Source: an uncultured Rhodoferax sp.
GTDB lineage: Bacteria; Pseudomonadota; Gammaproteobacteria; Burkholderiales; Burkholderiaceae_C
NCBI GenBank assembly: GCA_936943465.1
Contig: CAKZJN010000555.1
Coordinates: 1 to 6,520 of the forward strand
DNA: 6,520 nt
Direction: 5' to 3'
Under the pieces are notes generated by a model. The model made no database searches. It saw only the letters and a program-made list of their open reading frames with translations, and was not told where the DNA came from. Of this stretch, positions 1 to 6,003 are shown in pieces (the stretch's first letter is position 1; every line of letters starts with the position of its first letter). The translations under genes were made by a program, and so were the position numbers.

Positions 1-482
1 GCCTTGACCACCTCACCGCTCACAATCATATTGAGCGCCGGCTCCACGCCCAAGGCGCGCGGCAGACGTTGCGTGCCACCAGCACCCGGAATCAGGCCGA
101 TCTTCACTTCCGGCAGGGCAATGCTGGTGCCGGGGGCAGCAATGCGGTAGTGGCAACCCAGCGCGAGTTCCAGCCCACCGCCCATGGCCACGGTGTGAAT
201 GGCGGCCACCACCGGCTTGGCTGAGGCCTCCAGCAAGGCAATGACGCTCAGCAGGTTGGGCTCCTGCAGGGCCTTGGGACTGTTGAATTCCTTGATGTCG
301 GCTCCGCCCGAAAAGGCCTTGCCTGCGCCGGTGATCACGATGGCCTGTACCGCAGCGTCGGCCTGCGCCTGCGCCATACCGCTGGCGATGCCCAGCCGGG
401 TGTCCAGACCGAGGCCGTTGACGGGTGGGTTGTCTAAGGTGATGACGGCTATAGCGCCGTGAACTTGGTAGTGGGCTGTCAT
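1..482 (-). CDS. Enoyl-CoA hydratase domain, probably N-terminal part of a FadB/FadJ-type bifunctional enzyme (partial)
   Basis: The gene starts at ATG 482..480 and leaves the window at its left edge with 160 full codons visible, so it is 3'-truncated by the window. The visible part is a crotonase fold: an N-terminal strand region with NPPVNGL (residues 18-24), the oxyanion-hole segment GKAFSGGADIKEF (54-66), then AMGGGLELALG (99-109) and ALPEVKIGLIPGAGGTQRLPR (122-142). E105 and E125 match the two catalytic glutamates of enoyl-CoA hydratases and have the usual 20-residue spacing. Known role of the family: syn-hydration of trans-2-enoyl-CoA in beta-oxidation, in the cytoplasm. The NPPVN start and the GAGGTQRLPR segment followed by LGVEPALNMIVSG resemble multifunctional hydratase/3-hydroxyacyl-CoA dehydrogenases more than single-domain hydratases, but the dehydrogenase part would lie outside the window, so this is inference. 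The ribosome site is weak (AGAAAG about 9 nt before ATG). The 93-bp gap from livF, with palindromes, suggests its own promoter. Confidence 0.93.
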   Translation of the reverse strand, partial: MTAHYQVHGAIAVITLDNPPVNGLGLDTRLGIASGMAQAQADAAVQAIVITGAGKAFSGGADIKEFNSPKALQEPNLLSVIALLEASAKPVVAAIHTVAMGGGLELALGCHYRIAAPGTSIALPEVKIGLIPGAGGTQRLPRALGVEPALNMIVSGEVVK

Positions 483-501
483 GCGGAGCTTTCTAAAAAT
501 A

Positions 502-513
502 GAACGGTCGTTC
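502..513. promoter_or_regulatory. Short palindrome GAACG-GT-CGTTC, possible repressor operator
   Basis: Two perfect 5-bp arms, GAACG (502-506) and CGTTC (509-513), flank a 2-bp centre, about 20 bp before the hydratase start codon. Short palindromes of this GAAC..GTTC type are typical of TetR-family operators, including those in front of fatty-acid degradation genes in proteobacteria. Assignment to a particular regulator is inference, and no regulator gene is in the window. If the -10 box at 521-526 is real, the palindrome lies on the start of transcription, which fits repression. Confidence 0.35.
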
Positions 514-520
514 ACTTTTG

Positions 521-526
521 ATTCTA
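521..526 (-). promoter_or_regulatory. Possible -10 box TAGAAT for the hydratase gene
   Basis: On the minus strand TAGAAT matches the sigma-70 -10 consensus at 5 of 6 positions and lies about 40 bp before the ATG at 482. No good -35 box is found 16-18 bp upstream; the candidate TTGTCA is only 11 bp away. If the promoter is real it would probably depend on an activator or be weak. Transcription would start near 514. Confidence 0.25.
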
Positions 527-536
527 AAAGCCAATC

Positions 537-562
537 GTGACAACGCTGCTCAGGGTTGTCAC
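537..562. repeat. 26-bp inverted repeat with 8-bp perfect arms after livF
   Basis: GTGACAAC (537-544) and GTTGTCAC (555-562) are exact inverted copies. Inside them CTG (546-548) and CAG (551-553) continue the symmetry after a single mismatched pair, so 11 of 13 half-site positions are palindromic. It begins 13 bp beyond the livF stop codon. As RNA it could form an 8-bp stem with a 10-nt loop. However, the nearest U run on the minus strand (UUUU) comes 7 nt after the stem, which makes it a poor intrinsic terminator. The near-perfect symmetry suits a dimeric DNA-binding protein at least as well. Confidence 0.5.
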
Positions 563-575
563 GGGTGCGACCGGG

Positions 576-1271
576 TCAGACTTCGAGCCATTCGCGGCGC
601 ACCGCTGCATTGGCTTGCAGGGCGGCCGGCGTGCCGTCCAACACCACCCGGCCGTGGCCCAGCACCAGACAGCGATCCGCCAAATCCAGCGCCAGCGTCA
701 GTTTTTGCTCCATCAGGATCACCGTGCAACCCTGCGCGCGCAGCGTGCGCAGGCAAGCCGCCACCTGCTCAACCAGCATGGGCGCCAGCCCTTCGGTGGG
801 CTCATCCACCAGTAACAGATCGGGGTCGCCGGCCAACGTGCGGCACAGGGCCAGCATCTGCTGCTCGCCGCCAGACAGCACACCGGCTGGCGTGTGTTGC
901 CGCGCCTGGAGTTGCGGAAACATTTCGTACAGGGTGTCCAGCGGCCAGCGGCCCGGAGAGGTACGCCGCTTTTGGCCAAGCAACAGGTTCTGATGCACCG
1001 TCAGGCTCGGAAATACATCGCGGCTTTCGGCCACATAGCCCAGCCCGGTATGGGCCCGCTCAAACGGCTGCAGCTTGTGCAGCGCGTGGCCTTTCCACTG
1101 GACGACACCACGGGTCTGCACCAACCCCATCAGAGCCTTGGCCAGCGTAGAGCGGCCCGAGCCGTTGCGCCCCAGAACCGCCAGAATTTCGCCGGGGGCA
1201 GCCGAAAAATCCAGGCCAAACAGCACCTGGCTCTTGTCGTAAAAGGCTTCCAGCGCGGTGACTTGCAGCAT
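576..1271 (-). CDS. livF: LivF-type ABC transporter ATP-binding protein
   Basis: This 231-residue protein is a full-length LivF-type ATPase of the hydrophobic/branched-chain amino acid uptake (HAAT) family. It is expected to sit on the cytoplasmic face, paired with LivG, and to power import through LivH/LivM. Motifs in order: Walker A at 34-42 (GRNGSGRST), the LivF-type region GYVAESRDVFPSLTV (78-92), signature LSGGEQQ (132-138), Walker B LLLVDEPTEG (152-161, with D156 and E157), and MEQK (187-190) at the switch-histidine position. Gln there is usual for LivF. The odd residue is R40, encoded by CGC at 1152-1154, where nearly all P-loop ATPases have Lys. The gene follows livG after 2 bp and has an AAGG-type ribosome site within the end of livG. 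It ends in a TGA 93 bp before the hydratase gene. The family assignment is firm; the substrate is not known. Confidence 0.96.
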   Translation of the reverse strand: MLQVTALEAFYDKSQVLFGLDFSAAPGEILAVLGRNGSGRSTLAKALMGLVQTRGVVQWKGHALHKLQPFERAHTGLGYVAESRDVFPSLTVHQNLLLGQKRRTSPGRWPLDTLYEMFPQLQARQHTPAGVLSGGEQQMLALCRTLAGDPDLLLVDEPTEGLAPMLVEQVAACLRTLRAQGCTVILMEQKLTLALDLADRCLVLGHGRVVLDGTPAALQANAAVRREWLEV

Positions 1272-1273
1272 GC

Positions 1274-2050
1274 CTAGCGCCCGCCTTCTGTCGTGGAAGG
1301 CAGCATATTGCCAAGGTAGGCCTGCTGCACCAGCGGGTTGGCGCGAATGGCGTCGGGCGTGTCAAACGCCAGCACCTGCCCCTGCACCAGCACCGCAATG
1401 CGGTCGGCCAGATCAAACACCACGCCCATGTCGTGCTCCACCGTGACCAGGGTTTTGCCTTCGGTCAGGCTGCGAATCAGGGCGGTAAAACGCACCGTTT
1501 CACTCTGGCTCATGCCGGCGGTGGGCTCGTCCAGCAGGATGACCGGGGCATTGCCCGCCACCGTCATGCCGAGTTCCAGCGCACGTTGTTCAGGGTAACT
1601 AAGCTGTTGCGCCGGCACCCCGGCCTGCGCGCTTAAGCCCAGTTGCTCCATCAGCAGGTCGGCGCGCTGGTTGGCCTCGGTGCAGCGGTGCAGCCAGCGA
1701 AACAGCGCGTAACCGGTGCCCAGACTCCACAGCGCACTGCAGCGCAGGTTGTCGCGCACGCTGAGGCGCGGAAACACATTGCTGATCTGAAAACTGCGGG
1801 CCAGGCCCATGCGGTTGATCTCATGCGGCTTGCGCCCGGCAATGCTGCGCCCCTGCAGCAGCACATCGCCCTGGTCCGGGCTCAGGCTGCCGCTCATCAG
1901 GTTAAACAGGGTCGATTTGCCTGCACCGTTGGGTCCGATCAAGGCCACCCGCTCGCCCGCCAGCACCGACAGACTGACGCCACGAATCACCTCGGTACGG
2001 CCAAAGCGCTTGTGCACATCACGCAGTTCCAGCGCCATCGCCTTGCTCAT
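1274..2050 (-). CDS. livG: LivG-type ABC transporter ATP-binding protein
   Basis: This 258-residue protein is the second ATPase of the importer and has the usual LivG length. Motifs: Walker A GPNGAGKST (39-47, K45), Q-loop RSFQISNVF (85-93, Q88), signature LSYPEQR (150-156), Walker B ILLDEPTAG (171-179, D174 and E175) and switch histidine in VEHD (H206). LivG proteins normally read LSYGEQR or LAYGDQR, so P153 (CCT at 1592-1594) replaces a signature glycine. The long insert between the Q-loop and the signature (about 97-145) is usual for LivG. The start codon overlaps the livM stop in an ATGA and is preceded by GGGAG with 7 nt spacing (2058-2062). M5 is a possible alternative start. Its own ATP-binding residues look intact, so with LivF it should give at least one working ATP site. 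Confidence 0.96.
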   Translation of the reverse strand: MSKAMALELRDVHKRFGRTEVIRGVSLSVLAGERVALIGPNGAGKSTLFNLMSGSLSPDQGDVLLQGRSIAGRKPHEINRMGLARSFQISNVFPRLSVRDNLRCSALWSLGTGYALFRWLHRCTEANQRADLLMEQLGLSAQAGVPAQQLSYPEQRALELGMTVAGNAPVILLDEPTAGMSQSETVRFTALIRSLTEGKTLVTVEHDMGVVFDLADRIAVLVQGQVLAFDTPDAIRANPLVQQAYLGNMLPSTTEGGR

Positions 2051-3276
2051 GCCGCTGCTCCCGGGTGCGCCAAGGCAAAACGCTTACGTAGCGCAAGAAA
2101 AGGCAGCAAGCCGGCCAACAGCATTCCAACGCCCATCAGCCAGCTTGAGGTCTGCGTTACATCCAGTGTCTGACCCAGGTAGCGCACAGCGGAGCCTTGC
2201 ACCGCCTGCAGTTGCAGGTGATAGGTCATTTCCACCAGCGCTCCGGCTCCACACAGCACCACCATGCCGCTGAGCCACAGCCCCATATACAAAGGCAACC
2301 AGCGCCGCCAGTTACTCTGACGCAAGGCTCGTCCATGCGCTTGCAGCAACCCGGCCAGCCCGTCCGGAGCCCAGATCACCATCACCATGAACAGCAGGCC
2401 CAGGTACAAAAGCCAGGCCTGCGTCCAGGCACTTAAAAGCACCGTGGCCAGCACCATCAGCACGCCGCCCAGCACGGGCCCGAACATGGTGGCCGTGCCG
2501 CCCAAAAAGGTGAACAACAAATAGGCACCGGAGCGCGCTGCGCCCAACGCCTCGGCGTTGACGATTTCAAAGTTCAAGGTGGCCAGACCACCGGCTACGC
2601 CGGCAAAAAAACCGGAAATCACCAGCGCCAGCGTGCGAATCCAGCGCGGGTCGTAGCCCACAAAAGCCACGCGCTGCGGGTTGTCGCGCACCGCGTTGAG
2701 CAGGCGGCCCAGCGGCGTGGCGGTCAACGCGACCATGAGTGCGGCACATACCAGCGTGTAAGCCGCAATCAGGTAGTACACCTGAATGGCGGGGCCAAAC
2801 GTCATGCCCCAGGGGGCAGCGCCCACCACCCGGTTGCCCGACAAACCCGCCTCACCGCCGGATAGCTCCGGCAGCATCAAGGCCACAGCGAAAACCAGTT
2901 CGCCGATGGCCAGCGTGATCATGGCAAAGGCAGTGCCGGCGCTGCGTGTGCTGAGCCAGCCCAGCAGCGTGGCGCAGCCCATGCCGGCCAACCCGCCCAC
3001 CAGCGGAACCAGCGTTACCGGCAAGCCCGGTGTACCGGAGCACCAGTGGTTCAGCGCGTACATCGCCGCATAGGCACCCAAGCCGCTATACACCGCGTGG
3101 CCAAAACTCAGCATGCCGCCCTGCCCCAGCAGGATGTTGAAAGACAGGCAGGCAATCACGGCAATGCCCATCTGCGACAACAAAGAGAGCCAAAAACCCC
3201 CGTCATGCAACCAGGGTGCCAACACCAGTAGCAGCGCAAAGCCCGCCCAAAGGCCCTTGTGCAGCACCGGCTTCAT
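2047..3276 (-). CDS. livM: LivM-type ABC transporter permease with a C-terminal extension
   Basis: This is a 409-residue inner-membrane permease (BPD_transp_2 type) that would form the translocation path with LivH. Family marks are SFNILLGQGGMLSFGHAVY (45-63) and the cytoplasmic coupling segment PLGRLLNAVRDNPQR (188-202), then YDPRWIR (208-214) and SGFFAGVAGGL (221-231). The family core ends at about IWAPDGLAGLL (301-311). A further 95 or so residues follow, with two more hydrophobic segments (about 327-349 and 378-397) joined by a polar loop. The reading frame is open further upstream, to 3417, inside livH. I chose ATG 3276 because it overlaps the livH stop in an ATGA, has a purine-rich GGGGAAGG just before it, and begins the normal LivM N-terminus with a basic residue and a hydrophobic helix. 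Confidence 0.94.
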   Translation of the reverse strand: MKPVLHKGLWAGFALLLVLAPWLHDGGFWLSLLSQMGIAVIACLSFNILLGQGGMLSFGHAVYSGLGAYAAMYALNHWCSGTPGLPVTLVPLVGGLAGMGCATLLGWLSTRSAGTAFAMITLAIGELVFAVALMLPELSGGEAGLSGNRVVGAAPWGMTFGPAIQVYYLIAAYTLVCAALMVALTATPLGRLLNAVRDNPQRVAFVGYDPRWIRTLALVISGFFAGVAGGLATLNFEIVNAEALGAARSGAYLLFTFLGGTATMFGPVLGGVLMVLATVLLSAWTQAWLLYLGLLFMVMVIWAPDGLAGLLQAHGRALRQSNWRRWLPLYMGLWLSGMVVLCGAGALVEMTYHLQLQAVQGSAVRYLGQTLDVTQTSSWLMGVGMLLAGLLPFLALRKRFALAHPGAAA

Positions 3277-4268
3277 AGGCCTTCCCCGCGCCGCCCCAAC
3301 AGCCCGGTGGGTCGCAACATCAGCATCGCCAGCATCAGCACGTAAGGCAGCACCGGCGCCCATTGGGCCAGCGTCATGCGGCTGCCCAGACCGAACGCAG
3401 GCAGAGGCACATTCCACGAGACCGCGTAGGTTTGCAGCAGGCCAATCAGCAGCGAGGCCACGAAGGCCCCGGACAACGAACCCACGCCGCCGACCACCAG
3501 CACCACAAACACAATCGGGCCCATGGTGGCAGCCATCGCCGGGTCGGTCAGGTAGGTGCTGCCACCGATTACTCCAGCCAACCCGGCCAGCGCCGAGCCG
3601 ATGCCAAACACCAGCATAAAAATGCGCGGCACGTTGTGGCCCAGCGCTTCAACCGCGCGCGGATGGGTGATGGCCGCCTGTATCACCAGCCCGATGCGGC
3701 TGCGCTTGAGCAAGGCCCACAGCAGGCCCAGCATGGCAAGCGACACCACCATCATGAAGGCCCGACTGGCCGGAAACGGAGTGCAGACCACGCGCACGAC
3801 TTCACTGGCTTGGCAGGCATCGGCGGGAGCCGCTCCCCAGACCGCTTGGAGTCCTAGAGTGGCATGGTCAATCAGCGTGAAGGCCGGCCCCTGCAGCGCG
3901 GGCGGCACCGTGAAGGCCACGGCGCTGCGACCCCAAATCAGTTGCACCACTTCCAGCAGCACATACGACAGGCCAAAGGTCACCAGCATTTCGGGCACAT
4001 GGCCCAGCGGATGCACCCGGCGCAACACGGCCCGCTCAAACAGCGCCCCGAGCGCCCCCACCAGGAGTGGGGCCAGCAGCAGCGCGGGCCAGAAACCAAG
4101 ACTTTGGCTCAACGAATAACCAACGTAAGCGCCCAGCATGTAGAAACTGGCGTGGGCAAAGTGGAGCACGCCCATCATGCTGAAAATCAGCGTGAGGCCC
4201 GCACTCAGGAGAAACAGCAGCAACCCGTAACTGACGCCATTCAGCGTCGCAATCAAGAAAAACTCCAT
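3273..4268 (-). CDS. livH: LivH-type ABC transporter permease
   Basis: This 331-residue inner-membrane permease is the partner of LivM. Family marks are the N-terminal NGVSYGLLLFLLSAGLTLIF (10-29), MGVLHFAHASFYMLGAYVG (32-50) and HPLGHVPEMLVTFGLSYVL (86-104). The coupling segment SRIGLVIQAAITHPRAVEALG (190-210) is followed by GGSTYLTDPAMAATMGP (235-251) and GGVGSLSGAFV (260-270), close to the classic LivH end LRPTGLLG (318-325). Between the segment ending near 133 and the helix starting near 169 there is an unusual polar stretch with C152 and C162. The gene begins 26 bp after the stop of the acyl-CoA synthetase gene and has an AAAGGAG ribosome site 12 nt before ATG. It is thus probably co-transcribed with that gene and expressed just before livM. 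Confidence 0.95.
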   Translation of the reverse strand: MEFFLIATLNGVSYGLLLFLLSAGLTLIFSMMGVLHFAHASFYMLGAYVGYSLSQSLGFWPALLLAPLLVGALGALFERAVLRRVHPLGHVPEMLVTFGLSYVLLEVVQLIWGRSAVAFTVPPALQGPAFTLIDHATLGLQAVWGAAPADACQASEVVRVVCTPFPASRAFMMVVSLAMLGLLWALLKRSRIGLVIQAAITHPRAVEALGHNVPRIFMLVFGIGSALAGLAGVIGGSTYLTDPAMAATMGPIVFVVLVVGGVGSLSGAFVASLLIGLLQTYAVSWNVPLPAFGLGSRMTLAQWAPVLPYVLMLAMLMLRPTGLLGRRGEGL

Positions 4269-4280
4269 GCAGCCGGGTTG

Positions 4281-4287
4281 CTCCTTT
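4281..4287 (-). promoter_or_regulatory. Ribosome binding site of livH
   Basis: AAAGGAG on the minus strand matches the 16S anti-SD sequence well. The 12-nt spacing to the ATG at 4268 is rather long. It sits in the 26-bp gap between the synthetase and livH. No promoter or terminator fits in that gap, which supports co-transcription of the two genes. Confidence 0.6.
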
Positions 4288-4294
4288 GGTGGGT

Positions 4295-5923
4295 TCAGGT
4301 ATTGGGCAGGCGGTAGTCGCTGAGCATTTCACGCAACTTGCTTTTCTGCATTTTGCCGGTTCCGCCCAGCGGAATCGCATCGACAAAAATCACGTCGTCG
4401 GGAATCTGCCATTTGGCGGTGCGGCCCTCGTAGTAGGCCAACAGTTCTTCGCGGCTCACATCCACGCCCTGCTTTTTCATCACGGCGATCACCGGGCGCT
4501 CGTCCCACTTGGGGTGCTTGATGCCGATGCAGGCGGCCATCGCCACCGCTGGATGCGACATGGCGATGTTTTCCACATCGATGGAACTGATCCATTCGCC
4601 ACCCGACTTGATCACGTCCTTGCTGCGGTCGGTGATCTGCATGTAGCCGTCGGCATCGATGGTGGCCACGTCGCCGGTGGGGAACCAGCCGTCCACCAGT
4701 GGCGACGGTCCTTCTGCCTTGAAATAGTCGCTCACCACCCACGGGCCCTTGACCAGCAGGTCGCCAAAGGCCTTGCCGTCCCAGGGCAACTCCTGGCCCT
4801 CGCCATCCACAATCTTGAAATCCACACCGAAAATGCCCCGGCCCTGCTTGATGCGCACCTTGAGTTTGTCCTCAGAAGACAGCTCCAGGTGCTTGTTTTT
4901 CAGGGTGCAGACGGTGCCCAGCGGCGACATTTCGGTCATGCCCCAGGCGTGAATCACCTCCACGCCATACACGTCGCTAAACGTCGTGATCATGGCCGGC
5001 GGGCAGGCTGAGCCGCCAATCACGGTGCGCTGCAGAGTGGAAAAACGCAGGTTGTTGGCCTGCATATGGGACAGCAGCATCTGCCAGACGGTGGGCACGC
5101 CGGCTGCAAAGTTCACCTTTTCGGACTCAATCAGCTCGTAGATGGACTTGCCGTCCATGGCCGGGCCGGGAAACACCATCTTGGCGCCGATCATGGCCGC
5201 GTTGTACGGCAGGCCCCAGGCGTTGACGTGGAACATGGGCACCACCGGCAGGATGGCGTCGCGCGCACTCACATTGAGCCCATCCGGAAACGCGCCGGCC
5301 ATCGCATGCAGCACCGTGGAGCGGTGGCTGTACAGCGCGCCCTTGGGGTTGCCCGTGGTACCGCTGGTGTAGCAGAGGCTGGAAGCGCAGTTTTCGTCAA
5401 ACTCGGGCCAGTCGTATTCGGTGGACTCCCGCCCCACCCAGGCTTCGTAGCTCACCAAGCCGGGCACGCCACTGTCGGTGGGCAGTTTGGCTTCGTCGCA
5501 CAGGGCCACGTAATGCTTGACGGTCGGGCAGCGGCTGTGCACGGCCTGAACGATGGGCAAGAACGTCATGTCAAAGCACAGCACCTGGTCTTCGGCATGG
5601 TTGATGATCCAGACGATCTGGTCCGGGTGTAGGCGCGGGTTGAGGGTGTGAATCACGCGACCGGAGCCGCTGACGCCGAAATACAGTTCCAGGTGCCGGT
5701 AGCCGTTCCAGGCCAGGGTTGCCACACGGTCACCAAAGCCCAGGTCCCAGCGATCCAGCGCGTGGGCCACCTGGCGCGAGCGCTGCGCTACCTGCTTGTA
5801 ATTGGAGCGGTGTATATCGCCCTCCACCCGCCTGGAGATCACTTCCGCCTCGCCGTGGTGGCGCTCGGCGAAATCGATCAGGGATGAGATAAGCAGTTGC
5901 TGACTTTGCATCAATCCAAGCAT
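4295..5923 (-). CDS. AMP-forming fatty acyl-CoA synthetase, AlkK-like
   Basis: This 542-residue cytoplasmic ligase would activate a carboxylic acid with ATP to an acyl-AMP and then to the acyl-CoA. Motifs: P-loop YTSGTTGNPKG (185-195), LPVVPMFHVNAWG (225-237), GGSACPPAM (303-311), HAWGMTE (325-331), GWFPTGD (412-418), hinge-region DRSKDVIKSGGEWIS (432-446) and the C-terminal GTGK with the adenylation lysine K524. All catalytic motifs look intact. From memory, the start (MLGLM plus a short helix) and most of these blocks closely resemble AlkK, the medium-chain acyl-CoA synthetase of Pseudomonas alkane degradation, and related proteins annotated as long-chain fatty acid-CoA ligases. The true chain length cannot be read here. 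The frame is open up to 6034, but ATG 5923 is favoured because AGGAGA lies 7 nt upstream and the family N-terminus begins there. It is the first gene of the operon with livHMGF, which suggests that it acts on the acid imported by that transporter. Confidence 0.95.
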   Translation of the reverse strand: MLGLMQSQQLLISSLIDFAERHHGEAEVISRRVEGDIHRSNYKQVAQRSRQVAHALDRWDLGFGDRVATLAWNGYRHLELYFGVSGSGRVIHTLNPRLHPDQIVWIINHAEDQVLCFDMTFLPIVQAVHSRCPTVKHYVALCDEAKLPTDSGVPGLVSYEAWVGRESTEYDWPEFDENCASSLCYTSGTTGNPKGALYSHRSTVLHAMAGAFPDGLNVSARDAILPVVPMFHVNAWGLPYNAAMIGAKMVFPGPAMDGKSIYELIESEKVNFAAGVPTVWQMLLSHMQANNLRFSTLQRTVIGGSACPPAMITTFSDVYGVEVIHAWGMTEMSPLGTVCTLKNKHLELSSEDKLKVRIKQGRGIFGVDFKIVDGEGQELPWDGKAFGDLLVKGPWVVSDYFKAEGPSPLVDGWFPTGDVATIDADGYMQITDRSKDVIKSGGEWISSIDVENIAMSHPAVAMAACIGIKHPKWDERPVIAVMKKQGVDVSREELLAYYEGRTAKWQIPDDVIFVDAIPLGGTGKMQKSKLREMLSDYRLPNT

Positions 5924-5930
5924 GGTGTTG

Positions 5931-5936
5931 TCTCCT
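5931..5936 (-). promoter_or_regulatory. Ribosome binding site deciding the synthetase start
   Basis: AGGAGA on the minus strand lies 7 nt before ATG 5923. It argues for this start over the longer in-frame opening at 6034, which would overlap the divergent selO gene and add 37 residues without similarity to the family. Confidence 0.75.
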
Positions 5937-5996
5937 GTTTTTGTAGGCGGATAGTACTCTCGCCAAGCCCCCAGAAAGCTGCGGAAATTGGGCTCT

Positions 5997-6003
5997 AAGG
6001 GAG
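5997..6003 (+). promoter_or_regulatory. Ribosome binding site of selO, inside a small hairpin
   Basis: AAGGGAG lies 9 nt before the ATG at 6013 and supports that start. AGGGA (5998-6002) can pair with TCCCT (6006-6010) over a 3-nt loop. With one bulged A the pairing can extend to CTA/TAG (5995-5997 with 6010-6012). The ribosome site could therefore be partly masked. The hairpin is small and may be coincidental. Confidence 0.5.

Larger units (their letters stand above)
483..575. promoter_or_regulatory. Intergenic regulatory region between livF and the enoyl-CoA hydratase gene
   Basis: This is the only non-coding gap inside the minus-strand gene cluster; every junction from the synthetase to livF is 26 bp or less. 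It is visibly more AT-rich near 490-530 than the flanking genes. It holds a short palindrome (502-513), a possible -10 box (521-526) and a larger palindrome (537-562). Taken together these suggest a regulated start point for the hydratase gene, although read-through from livF is equally possible. No convincing intrinsic terminator with a U tract directly after a hairpin is seen. Confidence 0.5.

Noticed and set aside
537..562. Reading the palindrome as a Rho-independent terminator of the operon
   Set aside because: The stem is not followed directly by a U tract, and the arms are only moderately GC-rich. It is kept as an inverted repeat of unknown role.
518..1150. Plus-strand open frame of 210 codons opposite livF
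   Set aside because: It lies fully antisense to a well-supported livF. Its product is rich in Ala, Pro, Arg and Gly without domain motifs, as expected for a shadow frame in GC-rich DNA.
3277..3417. 47-residue N-terminal extension of LivM from ATG 3417
   Set aside because: It lies within livH in another frame and is not hydrophobic. ATG 3276 has the ATGA overlap with livH and gives a normal LivM N-terminus.
4286..5011. Plus-strand open frame of 241 codons, His- and Val-rich, opposite the synthetase
   Set aside because: It is the mirror of a strongly conserved acyl-CoA synthetase, with no ribosome site of note or family motif. Long antisense frames are common opposite GC-rich coding DNA.
5066..5632. 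Plus-strand open frame of 188 codons opposite the synthetase
   Set aside because: Same reason: it is antisense to the catalytic region of the synthetase, and its composition follows from the opposite codons.
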